Shown here: in pieces, positions 43,735 through 52,356 of the stretch
How the letters are laid out: the number at the start of each line of letters is the position of its first letter
Numbering within the stretch: the stretch's first letter is position 1
NCBI GenBank assembly: GCA_947085045.1
Contig: CAMTUU010000013.1
Location: 7,647 to 71,646, forward strand
Source of the DNA: Pseudolysinimonas_A sp947085045
Lineage (GTDB): Bacteria > Actinomycetota > Actinomycetes > Actinomycetales > Microbacteriaceae
Direction: 5' to 3'
DNA length: 64,000 nt
Program-made: the position numbers and the translations under genes
Notes under the pieces: generated by a model
The model's database searches: none
Seen by the model: the letters and a program-made list of their open reading frames with translations, nothing else
What the model was told of the DNA's origin: nothing

Positions 43735-44721
43735 TCAGCCGCCGTAGCCCATGATGACCGGACCGCCGCCCATGCCCGGGTCGCCCGCCGGGGCACCGGG
43801 GACGAACTGCATGACGAGTTCGCCCTCCTCCAGACCCTCGACGACCTCGACGTTGATGCCGTCGGAGAGTCCGAGGGTGACGGTGCGCTCCGCGGACTCG
43901 CCCGTCTCGGGATCGATCACGTAGACGACGCCCGACTCGGCCGCACCGAGCACCGCGGTCACCGGCACCACGAGCACGTTCTCGGCGACGCCCGCCGAGA
44001 TCGTCAGCTGCGCGACGAGGTCGGGGAACACGGTGACGTCAGCGGGGACGACGCACCGCGCCGTGGTGCCCGATCCGGCGTTCGGGTCGCCGCTGCCGGG
44101 GTCGCCGGCGCCGTCACCCGTGCCGGTGCCCGCCCCGGCGAGAGGCGTCGTCACGGTGAGGCTGGTGCAGGTGAAGGGCGCCGGGCCGCCGGTGACGGTG
44201 ACCTGCGCCTCGGTCGGGGCGCTCACCAGCCGGTAGCGATCGACCGGCTGCACCGACGCGGTGACGTAGAACCCGGGCGGCGCGATCTGCGCGACGACGG
44301 CCCCCGCCGTGGTGGTCTGGTTGGTGACGATCGAGAGGGCCGAGATCGTGCCGGCGACCGGAGCGCTGATCGCGACGGTGATCGCGCGTCCTGCGGAGTT
44401 GAGACCCTTGACGACGCCGATCTGCTGACCCGCGCCGACGACGGAGCCGACCCCGACGTCCACGCTGGCGAGCGTGCCGTCCAGCGGCGCCTTCACCGGC
44501 ACCGCGTCGTCGGCCTTGACCGTGCCGCTCAGCACGACGTCGTTGCTGACCGTCGAGATCATCACCGGGACCTGCGGGTCGACGAAGCCGCCGGTCGGCT
44601 CCTCTGCCCCGGCGCCGGCCGTCGAGCTTCCGAAGAACGCGAGCTTGACGAGGGCGACGGCGATGGCTGCCGCCACCACGAGGCCGAGGATGGGGAAGAC
44701 CCACTTGCGGGCGACGGACAT
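43735..44721 (-). CDS. Efflux adaptor-like (HlyD/MacA-type) membrane protein
   Basis: The protein (328 aa) has one N-terminal helix (about 10-30), then biotinyl-lipoyl-like barrel segments (VPVKAPLDGTLASVDVGVGSVVGAGQQIG, and the second half AVTISAPVAGTIS). It ends in an RND-like beta domain with VYVIDPETGESAERTVTLGL. A Gly/Asp/Thr-rich insertion at about 196-220 is flanked by two cysteines that may form a disulfide. In a Gram-positive such a protein works with the MacB-type exporter rather than with TolC. Confidence 0.82.
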   Translation of the reverse strand: MSVARKWVFPILGLVVAAAIAVALVKLAFFGSSTAGAGAEEPTGGFVDPQVPVMISTVSNDVVLSGTVKADDAVPVKAPLDGTLASVDVGVGSVVGAGQQIGVVKGLNSAGRAITVAISAPVAGTISALSIVTNQTTTAGAVVAQIAPPGFYVTASVQPVDRYRLVSAPTEAQVTVTGGPAPFTCTSLTVTTPLAGAGTGTGDGAGDPGSGDPNAGSGTTARCVVPADVTVFPDLVAQLTISAGVAENVLVVPVTAVLGAAESGVVYVIDPETGESAERTVTLGLSDGINVEVVEGLEEGELVMQFVPGAPAGDPGMGGGPVIMGYGG

Positions 44722-44852
44722 GGGGGCTCCATTTCAGGCGGGATCGCGGCATGCCCTGACACATGACGTGATCTCATCGAACCAGGCCGGAGCCTCGATC
44801 GCATCCCAACGTTGGCGGAGTGTCGATCGTCTTGGAGGATGATCTTCGGCGA

Positions 44853-46529
44853 TTACGCCTCGATCACGACCGGGATGATCATCGGCCGGCGGCGGTGCTG
44901 CGTGTTGACCCAACGGCCGACGGTGCGGCGCACGATCTGCTGGTAGCCGTGCTGGTCGTGGGTGCCGCCCTTCGCGGCCTCCTCGAGGGCCTTGACGATC
45001 TGCGGACGCACGCCGTCGAAGACCGAGTCGTCCTCCGCGAAGCCTCGCGCCTGAATCTCCGGGCCGACGATGCACGTACCGGTCTGGGGGTCGATCGCGA
45101 TGAAGATCGAGATGAACCCCTCCTCGGCGAGGATGCGGCGGTCCTTGAGGTCGGCATCCGTGATCTCGCCGACGGTGGAGCCGTCGACGTAGACGAAGCC
45201 GATGTCGAGCTGGCCGACCACCGTCGCGACGCCGTTCTTGAGGTCGACGACCACGCCGTTGTCGCCGATGATCGTGCGCGAGGGCTCGACGCCGGTCTCG
45301 ATCGCGAGATCGGCGGCCGCGCGCAGGTGCCGGGCCTCGCCGTGCACGGGCAGCACGTTGCGCGGCGTGAGGATGTTGAAGCAGTAGAGCAGCTCGCCGG
45401 CCGAGGCGTGACCGGAGGTGTGCACCTTCGCGTTGCCCTTGTGCACGACGTTCGCGCCGAGCTTGATGAGCCCGTTGATGACCCGGTACACCGCGTTCTC
45501 GTTGCCCGGGATGAGGCTCGAGGCGAGGATGACGGTGTCGCCCGCGCCCACCTCGATCTGGTGGTCCTGGTTCGCCATGCGTGAGAGCACGGCCATCGGC
45601 TCGCCCTGCGATCCCGTGCTCATGAAGACGACGCGGTCGTCGGGCATAGTGACCGCGGTCTTCAGGTCGACGATGACGCCCGGGGGCACGTGCAGGTAGC
45701 CGAGGTCGGCGGCGATGCCCATGTTGCGCACCATCGAGCGGCCGACGAAGGCGACGTGCCGTTCGTTGGCGACCGCGGCATCCAGAACCTGCTGCACGCG
45801 GTGCACGTGCGACGAGAACGACGCGACGATGACGCGCTTCTTCGCCCGCGAGATGACGTTCTCGAGCACGGGACCGATCTCGCGCTCGAGCGGCGTGAAG
45901 CCGGGCACGTCGGCGTTGGTCGAATCCGGGAGGAAGAGGTCGACGCCCTCCTCGCCGAGCCGTGCGAACGCCCGGAGGTCGGTGATGCGGCCGTCGAGCG
46001 GCAGCTGGTCCATCTTGAAGTCACCCGTGTGCAGCACGAGGCCGGCGGGGGTGCGGATGGCGACGGCGAGCGCGTCCGGGATCGAGTGGTTGACCGCGAC
46101 GAACTCGAGTTCGAAGTCGCCGAAGCGATCGGTCTGGTCGGCGGCGACGACGCGCGTCTGCGGCTGGATGCGGTGCTCCTTCAGCTTCGCCTCGACCAGC
46201 GCGAGCGTCAGGCGCGAGCCCATCAGCGGGATGTCGCCGCGCAGCTTGAGGAGGTAGGGCACGGCGCCGATGTGGTCCTCATGGCCGTGGGTGAGCACGA
46301 CGCCGACGATGTCGCCGAGCCGTTCCCGGATGGGCGCGAAGTCGGGCAGGATCAGGTCGACGCCCGGCTGGTGCTCCTCGGGGAAGAGCACGCCGCAGTC
46401 GACGATGAGCAGTCTGCCCGCGTACTCGTACACGGTCATGTTGCGACCGATCTCGCCGAGACCGCCGAGCGGGAAGACGCGAAGAGTGCCGGCGGCGAGC
46501 GCGGGCGGGTCGAGAAGTGCGGTGTTCAT
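44853..46529 (-). CDS. rnj: Ribonuclease J
   Basis: Metallo-beta-lactamase/beta-CASP nuclease (558 aa) with 5'-3' exo- and endonuclease activity. It matures rRNA and degrades mRNA. The metal-binding HGHEDH is at residues 81-86, followed by the beta-CASP region and C-terminal domain (GYQQIVRRTVGRWVNTQHRRRPM). Its ATG overlaps the dapA stop (ATGA at 46526-46529), the usual dapA-rnj pair of actinobacteria. Confidence 0.95.
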   Translation of the reverse strand: MNTALLDPPALAAGTLRVFPLGGLGEIGRNMTVYEYAGRLLIVDCGVLFPEEHQPGVDLILPDFAPIRERLGDIVGVVLTHGHEDHIGAVPYLLKLRGDIPLMGSRLTLALVEAKLKEHRIQPQTRVVAADQTDRFGDFELEFVAVNHSIPDALAVAIRTPAGLVLHTGDFKMDQLPLDGRITDLRAFARLGEEGVDLFLPDSTNADVPGFTPLEREIGPVLENVISRAKKRVIVASFSSHVHRVQQVLDAAVANERHVAFVGRSMVRNMGIAADLGYLHVPPGVIVDLKTAVTMPDDRVVFMSTGSQGEPMAVLSRMANQDHQIEVGAGDTVILASSLIPGNENAVYRVINGLIKLGANVVHKGNAKVHTSGHASAGELLYCFNILTPRNVLPVHGEARHLRAAADLAIETGVEPSRTIIGDNGVVVDLKNGVATVVGQLDIGFVYVDGSTVGEITDADLKDRRILAEEGFISIFIAIDPQTGTCIVGPEIQARGFAEDDSVFDGVRPQIVKALEEAAKGGTHDQHGYQQIVRRTVGRWVNTQHRRRPMIIPVVIEA

Positions 46530-47503
46530 CGGGTGGTTCCTGCAATCTTGGGGAGCGCTCCGCCGGCCGCCGCGTTGGCGTCGGGGCGGAACTTCTTCGG
46601 GTCGATGCCCTCGATGTCGTGCACGAGAGCGATCTCGTCCTCGATCAACGCGGCCTCGTGCTCTTCGGGTCCGACGAGCGGCAGGCGCACGCGCGGGCTG
46701 GCGATCCGGCCGAAGCCGTGGAGGATGTACTTCGCCGCGACGGTGCCGGGCACGTGGGTCATGGTGGCCCGCACGAGCGGCTCGAGGGCCCGGTGCGCGG
46801 CGCGCGCGGTGTCGAGATCGTTGGCGTTGACGGCATCCACGATCTCGCGGTACTTCGCCGGGGCGATGTTCGCGGTCACGCCGATCAGGCCGGTGCCGCC
46901 GATCGCGAGCGTGGGCAGCGCGTTGCCGTCGTCGCCCGCGAAGTACATGAGGTCGGTCTGGTTGAGCACGCGGCTCACCTCGCTGAGGTCGCCCTTGGCG
47001 TCCTTCACCGCGAGGATGTTGGGGTGCTTCGCGGCGCGCAGGATCGTCTCGTACTTGATCTCGACGCCGGTGCGGCCCGGGATGTCGTAGAGGATGACCG
47101 GCAGATCCGTCGCGTCGGCGACCATTCGGAAATGGGTGAGGATGCCGGCCTGCGTGGGCTTGTTGTAATACGGCGTCACGATCATCACGCCGTCGGCGCC
47201 GGCCCTCTCGCTCTTCTTGTAGAGCTCGATCGCGTGCGCCGTCTCGTTCGACCCGCCGCCGGTGATGACCTTCGCGCGACCCGCGGCGACATCCTTCGCG
47301 ACCTCGACGAGCTTGATCTTCTCGGGATCGGTCAGGGTCGACGTCTCGCCGGTCGTGCCGGTGACCACGATGCCGTCGGCGCCGTGGGTGACGAGGTCGT
47401 CGATGTGCTTCTCGACGTCGGCCCAGTGCACCTCTCCGTCGTGGGTGAACGGGGTCACCAACGCGACGAGCACCTGCCCGAACGGATTCTCCTGCGACGA
47501 CAC
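46526..47503 (-). CDS. dapA: 4-hydroxy-tetrahydrodipicolinate synthase
   Basis: Lysine-pathway aldolase (325 aa) that condenses pyruvate and aspartate semialdehyde. The Schiff-base Lys167 is in ILAVKDAKGD, the TTGE loop at 50-53 is in VVTGTTGETSTL, and the proton-relay Tyr is in VILYDIPGRTG. Start GTG at 47503. TAGCCT lies 7 nt upstream (47516-47511), so it is probably leaderless. Confidence 0.96.
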   Translation of the reverse strand: MSSQENPFGQVLVALVTPFTHDGEVHWADVEKHIDDLVTHGADGIVVTGTTGETSTLTDPEKIKLVEVAKDVAAGRAKVITGGGSNETAHAIELYKKSERAGADGVMIVTPYYNKPTQAGILTHFRMVADATDLPVILYDIPGRTGVEIKYETILRAAKHPNILAVKDAKGDLSEVSRVLNQTDLMYFAGDDGNALPTLAIGGTGLIGVTANIAPAKYREIVDAVNANDLDTARAAHRALEPLVRATMTHVPGTVAAKYILHGFGRIASPRVRLPLVGPEEHEAALIEDEIALVHDIEGIDPKKFRPDANAAAGGALPKIAGTTR

Positions 47504-47584
47504 GATTCCCAGGCTACCGGGGTTGGCAGTGGTGTTGGTCGGCTCAGCTCCGGTGGGGGCGGTTCGCCCACGGTCTCACCGCGG

Positions 47585-47860
47585 GTCGCGGCCACTCGGA
47601 CCTGTACGGTCGAGATGGATGCCGGGGTCGACGAGCCGGCGGATCGCCAGCACGACGGTCTGCGGGTCGCTCATGATCGCGCGATAGCGCACCCAGCGCG
47701 ACGAAACCGAGCGCGGTGAGCATCAGGTCCCTGGCGTCGTCGCGGTCGAGCTACCCGGCAGTGCAGTGGTGCACCCGGCCCGCCACCGCGAGCAGAACAC
47801 GCGGGATCGACTCGGATCCGGACTCGTCACGTCGATCGACGAGACCGTGCCCACGCCGTA
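47585..47860 (-). pseudogene. Remnant of a DUF559-type endonuclease-like gene
   Basis: This is the only large gap between dapA and thyX. Minus-strand fragments in two frames recall the family: SGSESIPRVLLAVAGRV near 47840-47770, broken by a stop, then LDRDDARDLMLTALGFVAL, a frame change and MSDPQTVVLAIRRLVDPG (about 47672-47620). DUF559 proteins carry similar SGxES and RDRARDxxLxxxGF patterns before a C-terminal helix. No intact frame exists. Family assignment is tentative. Confidence 0.45.
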
Positions 47861-47890
47861 TCGATGGCGATCGGCAGCGGGCGATGGATC

Positions 47891-48631
47891 CTACGGGGCG
47901 ACGCGCCCGCCGGCCTCGAAGGCGGCGTGGGTGAGCGGCATCAGCGGCTTCCACGCCTCCTCCATCAGCTCGGCCACCATCTCGATCTCGCGCTGCGGGA
48001 ATGACGGGAAATGCGAGTCGGGGCGCTTGGTGCGCAGCGACAGGAAGTTCATCAGCGACCGGGCGTTCATCGTCACGTACATCGACGAGTAGAGCGACAG
48101 CGGCAGCACGGTGCGGGCGACCTCCCGGGCCACGCCCGCGCCGAGCTGCCTCTGGTACTCCGCGTAGGCGAACGTCGCCACCGCGCGGCCCGCTTCGACG
48201 GCGAGCGCGGTCTGCTCGGGTGTGCCGGGGATGAAGTCGTAGGCGCCGGGCTTGCCGATCTGCACGAGGTTGCGCTCGGTGCCGGGTACGTAGAAGACGG
48301 GACGCATCTCGCGGTAGCGACCGGACTCCTCGTTGTAGGAGGCGATGCGGTGCCGCATGAACTCGCGGAAGACGAACAGCGGCGCCTGCACGTAGAAGGT
48401 CATCGAGTTGTGCTCGAACGGCGAGCCGTGCCGGTCGCGCATGAGGAAGTTGATGAGGCCGGCGTCCTTCGACCCCGCTTCGACTCCGGAGGCGGCGTCG
48501 TCGAGGGTCTGCTCGCCCATCGTCGACACCCGAGCGGCGAACACGACGTCGGAGTCGTGGGCGCTCGAGCGCACCAGCTCGACGGTCATGTCGGAACGGA
48601 ACTCGATCTCATACGGCGTGGACTCTGGCAC
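47891..48631 (-). CDS. thyX: Flavin-dependent thymidylate synthase
   Basis: ThyX (246 aa) makes dTMP using FAD and methylene-tetrahydrofolate. The ThyX signature RHRX7S is visible as RHRIASYNEES (93-103), followed by GRYRE. The start is set at GTG 48631 (PESTPYEIEFRSDMTVELV); upstream residues of the longer frame are unconserved. It is divergent from the thioredoxin-like gene. Confidence 0.94.
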   Translation of the reverse strand: MPESTPYEIEFRSDMTVELVRSSAHDSDVVFAARVSTMGEQTLDDAASGVEAGSKDAGLINFLMRDRHGSPFEHNSMTFYVQAPLFVFREFMRHRIASYNEESGRYREMRPVFYVPGTERNLVQIGKPGAYDFIPGTPEQTALAVEAGRAVATFAYAEYQRQLGAGVAREVARTVLPLSLYSSMYVTMNARSLMNFLSLRTKRPDSHFPSFPQREIEMVAELMEEAWKPLMPLTHAAFEAGGRVAP

Positions 48632-48717
48632 GGCCCTCACGATATCCGCCCGCGACGTGTGACGGCGTGTGACGGGCCCGGGTGACGGCATCGCAGGGGC
48701 TCGTTACCTTCGTCGAT

Positions 48718-49131
48718 ATGGATGCTGGAGCCGTCGCGATCGTGCTCGCGGGCCTCGTGCTGGCCGCGACGCTGCTCGGCCTCCTGCACCGGGCGACCCA
48801 GGGCCGCGCCCGGACCGGCTACGCGCGGATCGTGAGCATCGAGGGCGTCGCGCTCGGACCCCGCGCGACGCTCCTCCAGTTCTCGACCGAGGTGTGCGCG
48901 CCCTGCAAGTCGACGGCACGCGTGCTCGACGACCTCGCCGCGCGCACCAGCGATGTGGCGCACATCGACCTCGACGTCACGCAGCGCCCCGACCTGGCGT
49001 CGCGCTTCCGCGTGCTGCAGACCCCGACGACCCTCATCCTCGACGCCGACGGCGCGGTGCGGGCGCGCATCGGCGGCGCGGTGCGACGGGATGTCGTGGT
49101 CACCGAACTCGAGAAGGTGCTCGCCGCATGA
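48718..49131 (+). CDS. Membrane-anchored thioredoxin-like protein
   Basis: The protein (137 aa) has one N-terminal helix (about 4-24) and a thioredoxin fold with active site CAPC (Cys60-Cys63) and the cis-Pro region VLQTPTTLIL. The topology puts the thioredoxin domain after the helix, so it may act outside the membrane. TACCTT is 7 nt before the ATG. Its stop overlaps the next gene (ATGA), suggesting a joint role with the DUF4395 protein. Confidence 0.88.
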   Translation: MDAGAVAIVLAGLVLAATLLGLLHRATQGRARTGYARIVSIEGVALGPRATLLQFSTEVCAPCKSTARVLDDLAARTSDVAHIDLDVTQRPDLASRFRVLQTPTTLILDADGAVRARIGGAVRRDVVVTELEKVLAA

Positions 49132-49625
49132 CCGCTCCTGCTTCGACCGCCGCCCGCGGGATCGACCCGCGCGGCCCGCGCGTCGTCGCCGGGCTCGTCG
49201 CGATCACGTTCCTCGTCGTGATCGCGCTCGCGCTGCTCGGGCTCGACAGCCCCGGGTTCGCGATCGGCGCTCTCGTGCTGGCGATCTACAACGCCGCGAT
49301 CTTCCTGTTCGCCGCCATCGCGGGGGTTCCGAGGCATCCGTACGGCCTGATCTTCACGAAGCTCATCCGTCCGCGGCTGAAGCCCCCGACCGAACTCGAG
49401 GATCCGACCCCGCCGACCTTCGCACAGGGCGTCGGGTTCGTCGTCACGATCGTCGGCATCCTGTTCTTCCTCCCGTTCGGGTCGATCGCGCTCGTGGTCG
49501 CCGGAGCCGCCGCATTCGTCGCCGCCTTCCTCAACTCGGCGTTCGCCTACTGCCTCGGCTGCCAGATCTACCTGCTGCTCGCACGCGCGGGGATCCTGGG
49601 CAAGAGGGATGCCGCCACCGCGTAG
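49128..49625 (+). CDS. DUF4395 membrane protein
   Basis: The protein (165 aa) has four hydrophobic helices (about 20-42, 43-63, 98-117, 119-140) and the DUF4395 hallmark IDPRGPRVVAGLVAITFL, then NSAFAYCLGCQIYLLLARAGIL near the C-terminus. The pair of cysteines in YCLGC may take part in redox exchange with the thioredoxin-like partner directly upstream (inference from coupling). Exact function unknown. Confidence 0.88.
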   Translation: MTAPASTAARGIDPRGPRVVAGLVAITFLVVIALALLGLDSPGFAIGALVLAIYNAAIFLFAAIAGVPRHPYGLIFTKLIRPRLKPPTELEDPTPPTFAQGVGFVVTIVGILFFLPFGSIALVVAGAAAFVAAFLNSAFAYCLGCQIYLLLARAGILGKRDAATA

Positions 49626-49643
49626 CCCCCGTAGGCTCGCGAC

Positions 49644-50069
49644 ATGGCACTCACTTCTGAAGCGACGACGCTCTGGTTCGGCGACCTGACGACGGGGTCG
49701 GGCACGACGAGTCTCGACTCGTCCGACGCGGGCGAGTTCCCGGTCACCTGGCAGGCCCGTTCCGAGGGTCGGGCGGGGCACACCAATCCCGAAGAGCTGC
49801 TCGGGGCCGCGCATTCCGCCTGCTACTCGATGGCATTCTCGAACGCGCTCGGCCAGGCCGGCTACACGCCGGAGAGCCTGCAGGTAACCGCCGCCGTGAC
49901 GTTCCAGCCCGGCGAGGGGATCACCGGAATCCACCTCCTGGTGAGCGCGAAGGTGGCGGGTCTCGATGCGGCGGACTTCCAGCGCCTCGCCGAGGATGCG
50001 AAGGCGAACTGCCCGGTGTCGAAGGCCCTCGCGGGTACCACGATCACGCTCGAGGCGAGCCTGGCCTGA
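49644..50069 (+). CDS. OsmC-family peroxiredoxin
   Basis: OsmC-type protein (141 aa) that reduces organic hydroperoxides. Both active cysteines are placed: Cys60 in AAHSACYSMAF and Cys123 in AKANCPVSKAL, with the family start and NPEELLGAAHSACY. TAGGCT sits 6 nt before the ATG (49632-49637). It is followed 2 bp later by the epimerase-like gene. Confidence 0.92.
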   Translation: MALTSEATTLWFGDLTTGSGTTSLDSSDAGEFPVTWQARSEGRAGHTNPEELLGAAHSACYSMAFSNALGQAGYTPESLQVTAAVTFQPGEGITGIHLLVSAKVAGLDAADFQRLAEDAKANCPVSKALAGTTITLEASLA

Positions 50070-50071
50070 CG

Positions 50072-50965
50072 ATGGCGCGCATCGTCGTCTCCGGCGCATC
50101 CGGACTGATCGGCCGCCCCCTGGTCGCCGCGCTCCGCCGAGCGGGAAACGACGTGGCCGTGCTCGTGCGTCGCGAACCGCAGGGTCCCGGGGAGATCCGC
50201 TGGGATCCGGATGCCGGCGAGCTCGACCCGCGCGCACTCGACGGTGCCGACGCGGTCATCAACCTGTCCGGGGCGTCGATCGCGCGCATCCCTTGGACCA
50301 ACGGGTACCAGCGCCAGCTGGTGTCGTCGCGGATCAACGCGACGCGTCTGCTCGCCGAGACGATGGCGGCGGTGGCCGGTCCGCCCGCGACCTTCCTCAG
50401 CGGATCGGCGATCGGCTTCTACGGCGACCGTCCTCGCGTGCGCCTCGACGACGACTCGCCGAAGGGCGACGGCTTCCTCGCCGATCTCGTGCTCGCCTGG
50501 GAGCAAGCGGCCGCCCTCGCTCCCCCCGCGACCCGCGTCGTCACGCTACGCACGAGCGTCGTCGTGGCGATGTCGGGCGGGATGGCCCCGGTCCGGCTCC
50601 TCACGCAGTACTACCTGGGCTCGCGGATCGGATCGGGGCGGCAGTTCTGGCCGTGGATCTCGCAGGACGACGAGGTGCGCGCGATCATCCACCTGCTGGA
50701 GTCGAAGATCTCGGGTCCGGTCGTGCTCGCCGGGCCGACGCCGGCCACCGCCGACGAGGTCACCCAGGCGTTCGCCGACGCCCTGAAGCGGCCGCGCTGG
50801 CTCCCGGCGCCCGCGTGGGCGATCCGGCTCGGTCTCGGCGAGGCCGGCCAGCGTCTGCTGCTCGACGACGTGCAGTTGCAGCCCACGCGCCTCGCCGCCG
50901 ATGGCTTCGAGTGGACGCACCGCACGATTCGCGCGGCCGTCGACGCCGCACTGTCGGGCCGGTGA
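50072..50965 (+). CDS. TIGR01777-type NAD(P)-dependent epimerase (YfcH-like)
   Basis: Short-chain Rossmann protein (297 aa) with the nucleotide loop SGASGLIG (about 7-14), AVINLSGASI and SSRINATRLLAETM, then FLSGSAIGFYGDR. The C-terminal DUF1731 part has RWLPAPAWAIRLGLGEAGQRLLL. Substrate unknown. It overlaps the following flavin-dependent gene as GTGA. Confidence 0.9.
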   Translation: MARIVVSGASGLIGRPLVAALRRAGNDVAVLVRREPQGPGEIRWDPDAGELDPRALDGADAVINLSGASIARIPWTNGYQRQLVSSRINATRLLAETMAAVAGPPATFLSGSAIGFYGDRPRVRLDDDSPKGDGFLADLVLAWEQAAALAPPATRVVTLRTSVVVAMSGGMAPVRLLTQYYLGSRIGSGRQFWPWISQDDEVRAIIHLLESKISGPVVLAGPTPATADEVTQAFADALKRPRWLPAPAWAIRLGLGEAGQRLLLDDVQLQPTRLAADGFEWTHRTIRAAVDAALSGR

Positions 50966-51861
50966 GCCGCCCGCATCCCCGACGGCTCGGCCTCATGGTC
51001 GACCGCGATCTGCCACCCGAGCGGCTGCCGGCGATCGCAGTCGGCGCCGAACGGCTCGGTGCCGACGAGCTCTGGCTGGTCGAGGACCTCGGCTGGACCG
51101 GAGCGATGGCGACCGTCGCCACCGCCCTGGCGGCGACCTCGCGTCTTCGCGTGGGCATCGGGATCGTGCCGGCGCCGTTGCGCAATCCCGCGGTGCTCGC
51201 GATGGAACTGGCGACGCTCGAACGGCTGTACCCCGGCCGACTGGCCGCGGGGATCGGGCACGGGGTGAGCGCCTGGATGAAGCGGGTCGGCGAGAAGAGG
51301 GAGTCACCGCTGGCGCTGCTGGCGGAGACGTTCCTCGCGGTCCGGACGCTGCTGTCGGGCGCGCAGCTCGATCTCGACGGCCGCGAGGTGCGGATCCGCG
51401 GCGTGCGACTCGTGCACCCTCCGGCGGTCGTCCCGCCGCTCATCGCCGGGGTCAAGGGTCCGAAGTCGCTGGAACTGGCCGGCCGCATCGCCGACGGCAC
51501 GCTGCTGGCCGAGGGCAGCGGCCCGACACATATCTCCGCGGCGCGGAGTGCGGCGCTCCGCGGCGGGGCGGGGCCCTCGTTCGACGTCGCCGTCTTCGTG
51601 CACCTCGCCATCGACGACGACCCCCGGGAGGCTCAGCGCCGCATCGCGCCGGCCGCCGCGGACGCCGCCGGATTCCTCGGCATCGACGTCTCGGATGCGA
51701 CGGTCGCGGCGGGCACCGCTGCCGACGCCGCCGCGGTCGTCGACTCGCTCTGGGACGCGGGGGCGGCATCCGTCATCGTGCGCCCGGTCGGCGACGATCC
51801 GATCGAGCAGTTCCGGCGTCTCGTGGGGGAGCTCGGCTCGGAGCGGGACGCGCTCGGCTGA
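50962..51861 (+). CDS. LLM-class (luciferase-like) flavin-dependent oxidoreductase
   Basis: Protein (299 aa) of the bacterial luciferase/F420-dependent TIM-barrel superfamily. It has RLGLMVDRDLPPERLPAIAVGAERLGADELWLVED, the RLRVGIGIVPAPLRNPAVLAMELATLERLYPGRL core and PLIAGVKGPKSLELAGRIADGTLL. Cofactor (F420 or FMN) cannot be decided from sequence reading. GTG start at 50962 overlaps the epimerase stop. Confidence 0.88.
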   Translation: MSRPHPRRLGLMVDRDLPPERLPAIAVGAERLGADELWLVEDLGWTGAMATVATALAATSRLRVGIGIVPAPLRNPAVLAMELATLERLYPGRLAAGIGHGVSAWMKRVGEKRESPLALLAETFLAVRTLLSGAQLDLDGREVRIRGVRLVHPPAVVPPLIAGVKGPKSLELAGRIADGTLLAEGSGPTHISAARSAALRGGAGPSFDVAVFVHLAIDDDPREAQRRIAPAAADAAGFLGIDVSDATVAAGTAADAAAVVDSLWDAGAASVIVRPVGDDPIEQFRRLVGELGSERDALG

Positions 51862-51893
51862 GCCGCGCCGCAGTCAGCTCAGGCGGCGCCTGG

Positions 51894-52337
51894 TCACCCG
51901 GCTGGCCGGTCGAGTCTGATCGCCTGGCGGGTGGCCCAGCGCGCGCGGCGACGGTCGCCCGCGGCGTCGTAGGCGAGCCCGAGCCGGAACCAGGTGCGCC
52001 AGTCCTCCGGCGCGGCCTCGGTCGCCGCCTGGTACACCGGGAACACCTCGGCCGCGGCGGCCGGCTCGATGCGCCCGCTCGGCCGCAACGGCAGTTGCTC
52101 GGTCGGCAGGCCGCCCTCGGCCTCCAGTCGCGCGCCGAGCCGCTCGGCCCGCATCGCGAACCGCAGCTCGACGACGAGCGCCCAGGCCGCGATCAGCGGG
52201 AGCAGCAGGAGGGCGAGTCCCATCCCGATGCCCACCGGGGTGCCCGTACCGACGAGCAGAACTCCGTAGCGGACTGCGAAGACCAGGTAGATGAGCAGCA
52301 GTCCGGCGGTGAGACCGACGGCGATCCGGGTGCGCAC
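51894..52337 (-). CDS. Two-helix membrane protein with TPR-like tail
   Basis: The protein (147 aa) has helices at about 6-26 and 31-57, a linker, then a tetratricopeptide-like repeat near residues 107-140 (PVYQAATEAAPEDWRTWFRLGLAYDAAGDRRRARWAT). GTG start at 52337, 19 bp after the dapB stop, so it is probably in the dapB transcript. Function unknown. Confidence 0.75.
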   Translation of the reverse strand: MRTRIAVGLTAGLLLIYLVFAVRYGVLLVGTGTPVGIGMGLALLLLPLIAAWALVVELRFAMRAERLGARLEAEGGLPTEQLPLRPSGRIEPAAAAEVFPVYQAATEAAPEDWRTWFRLGLAYDAAGDRRRARWATRQAIRLDRPAG

Positions 52338-52356
52338 GGGCGGTGTCGTCCGAGGC

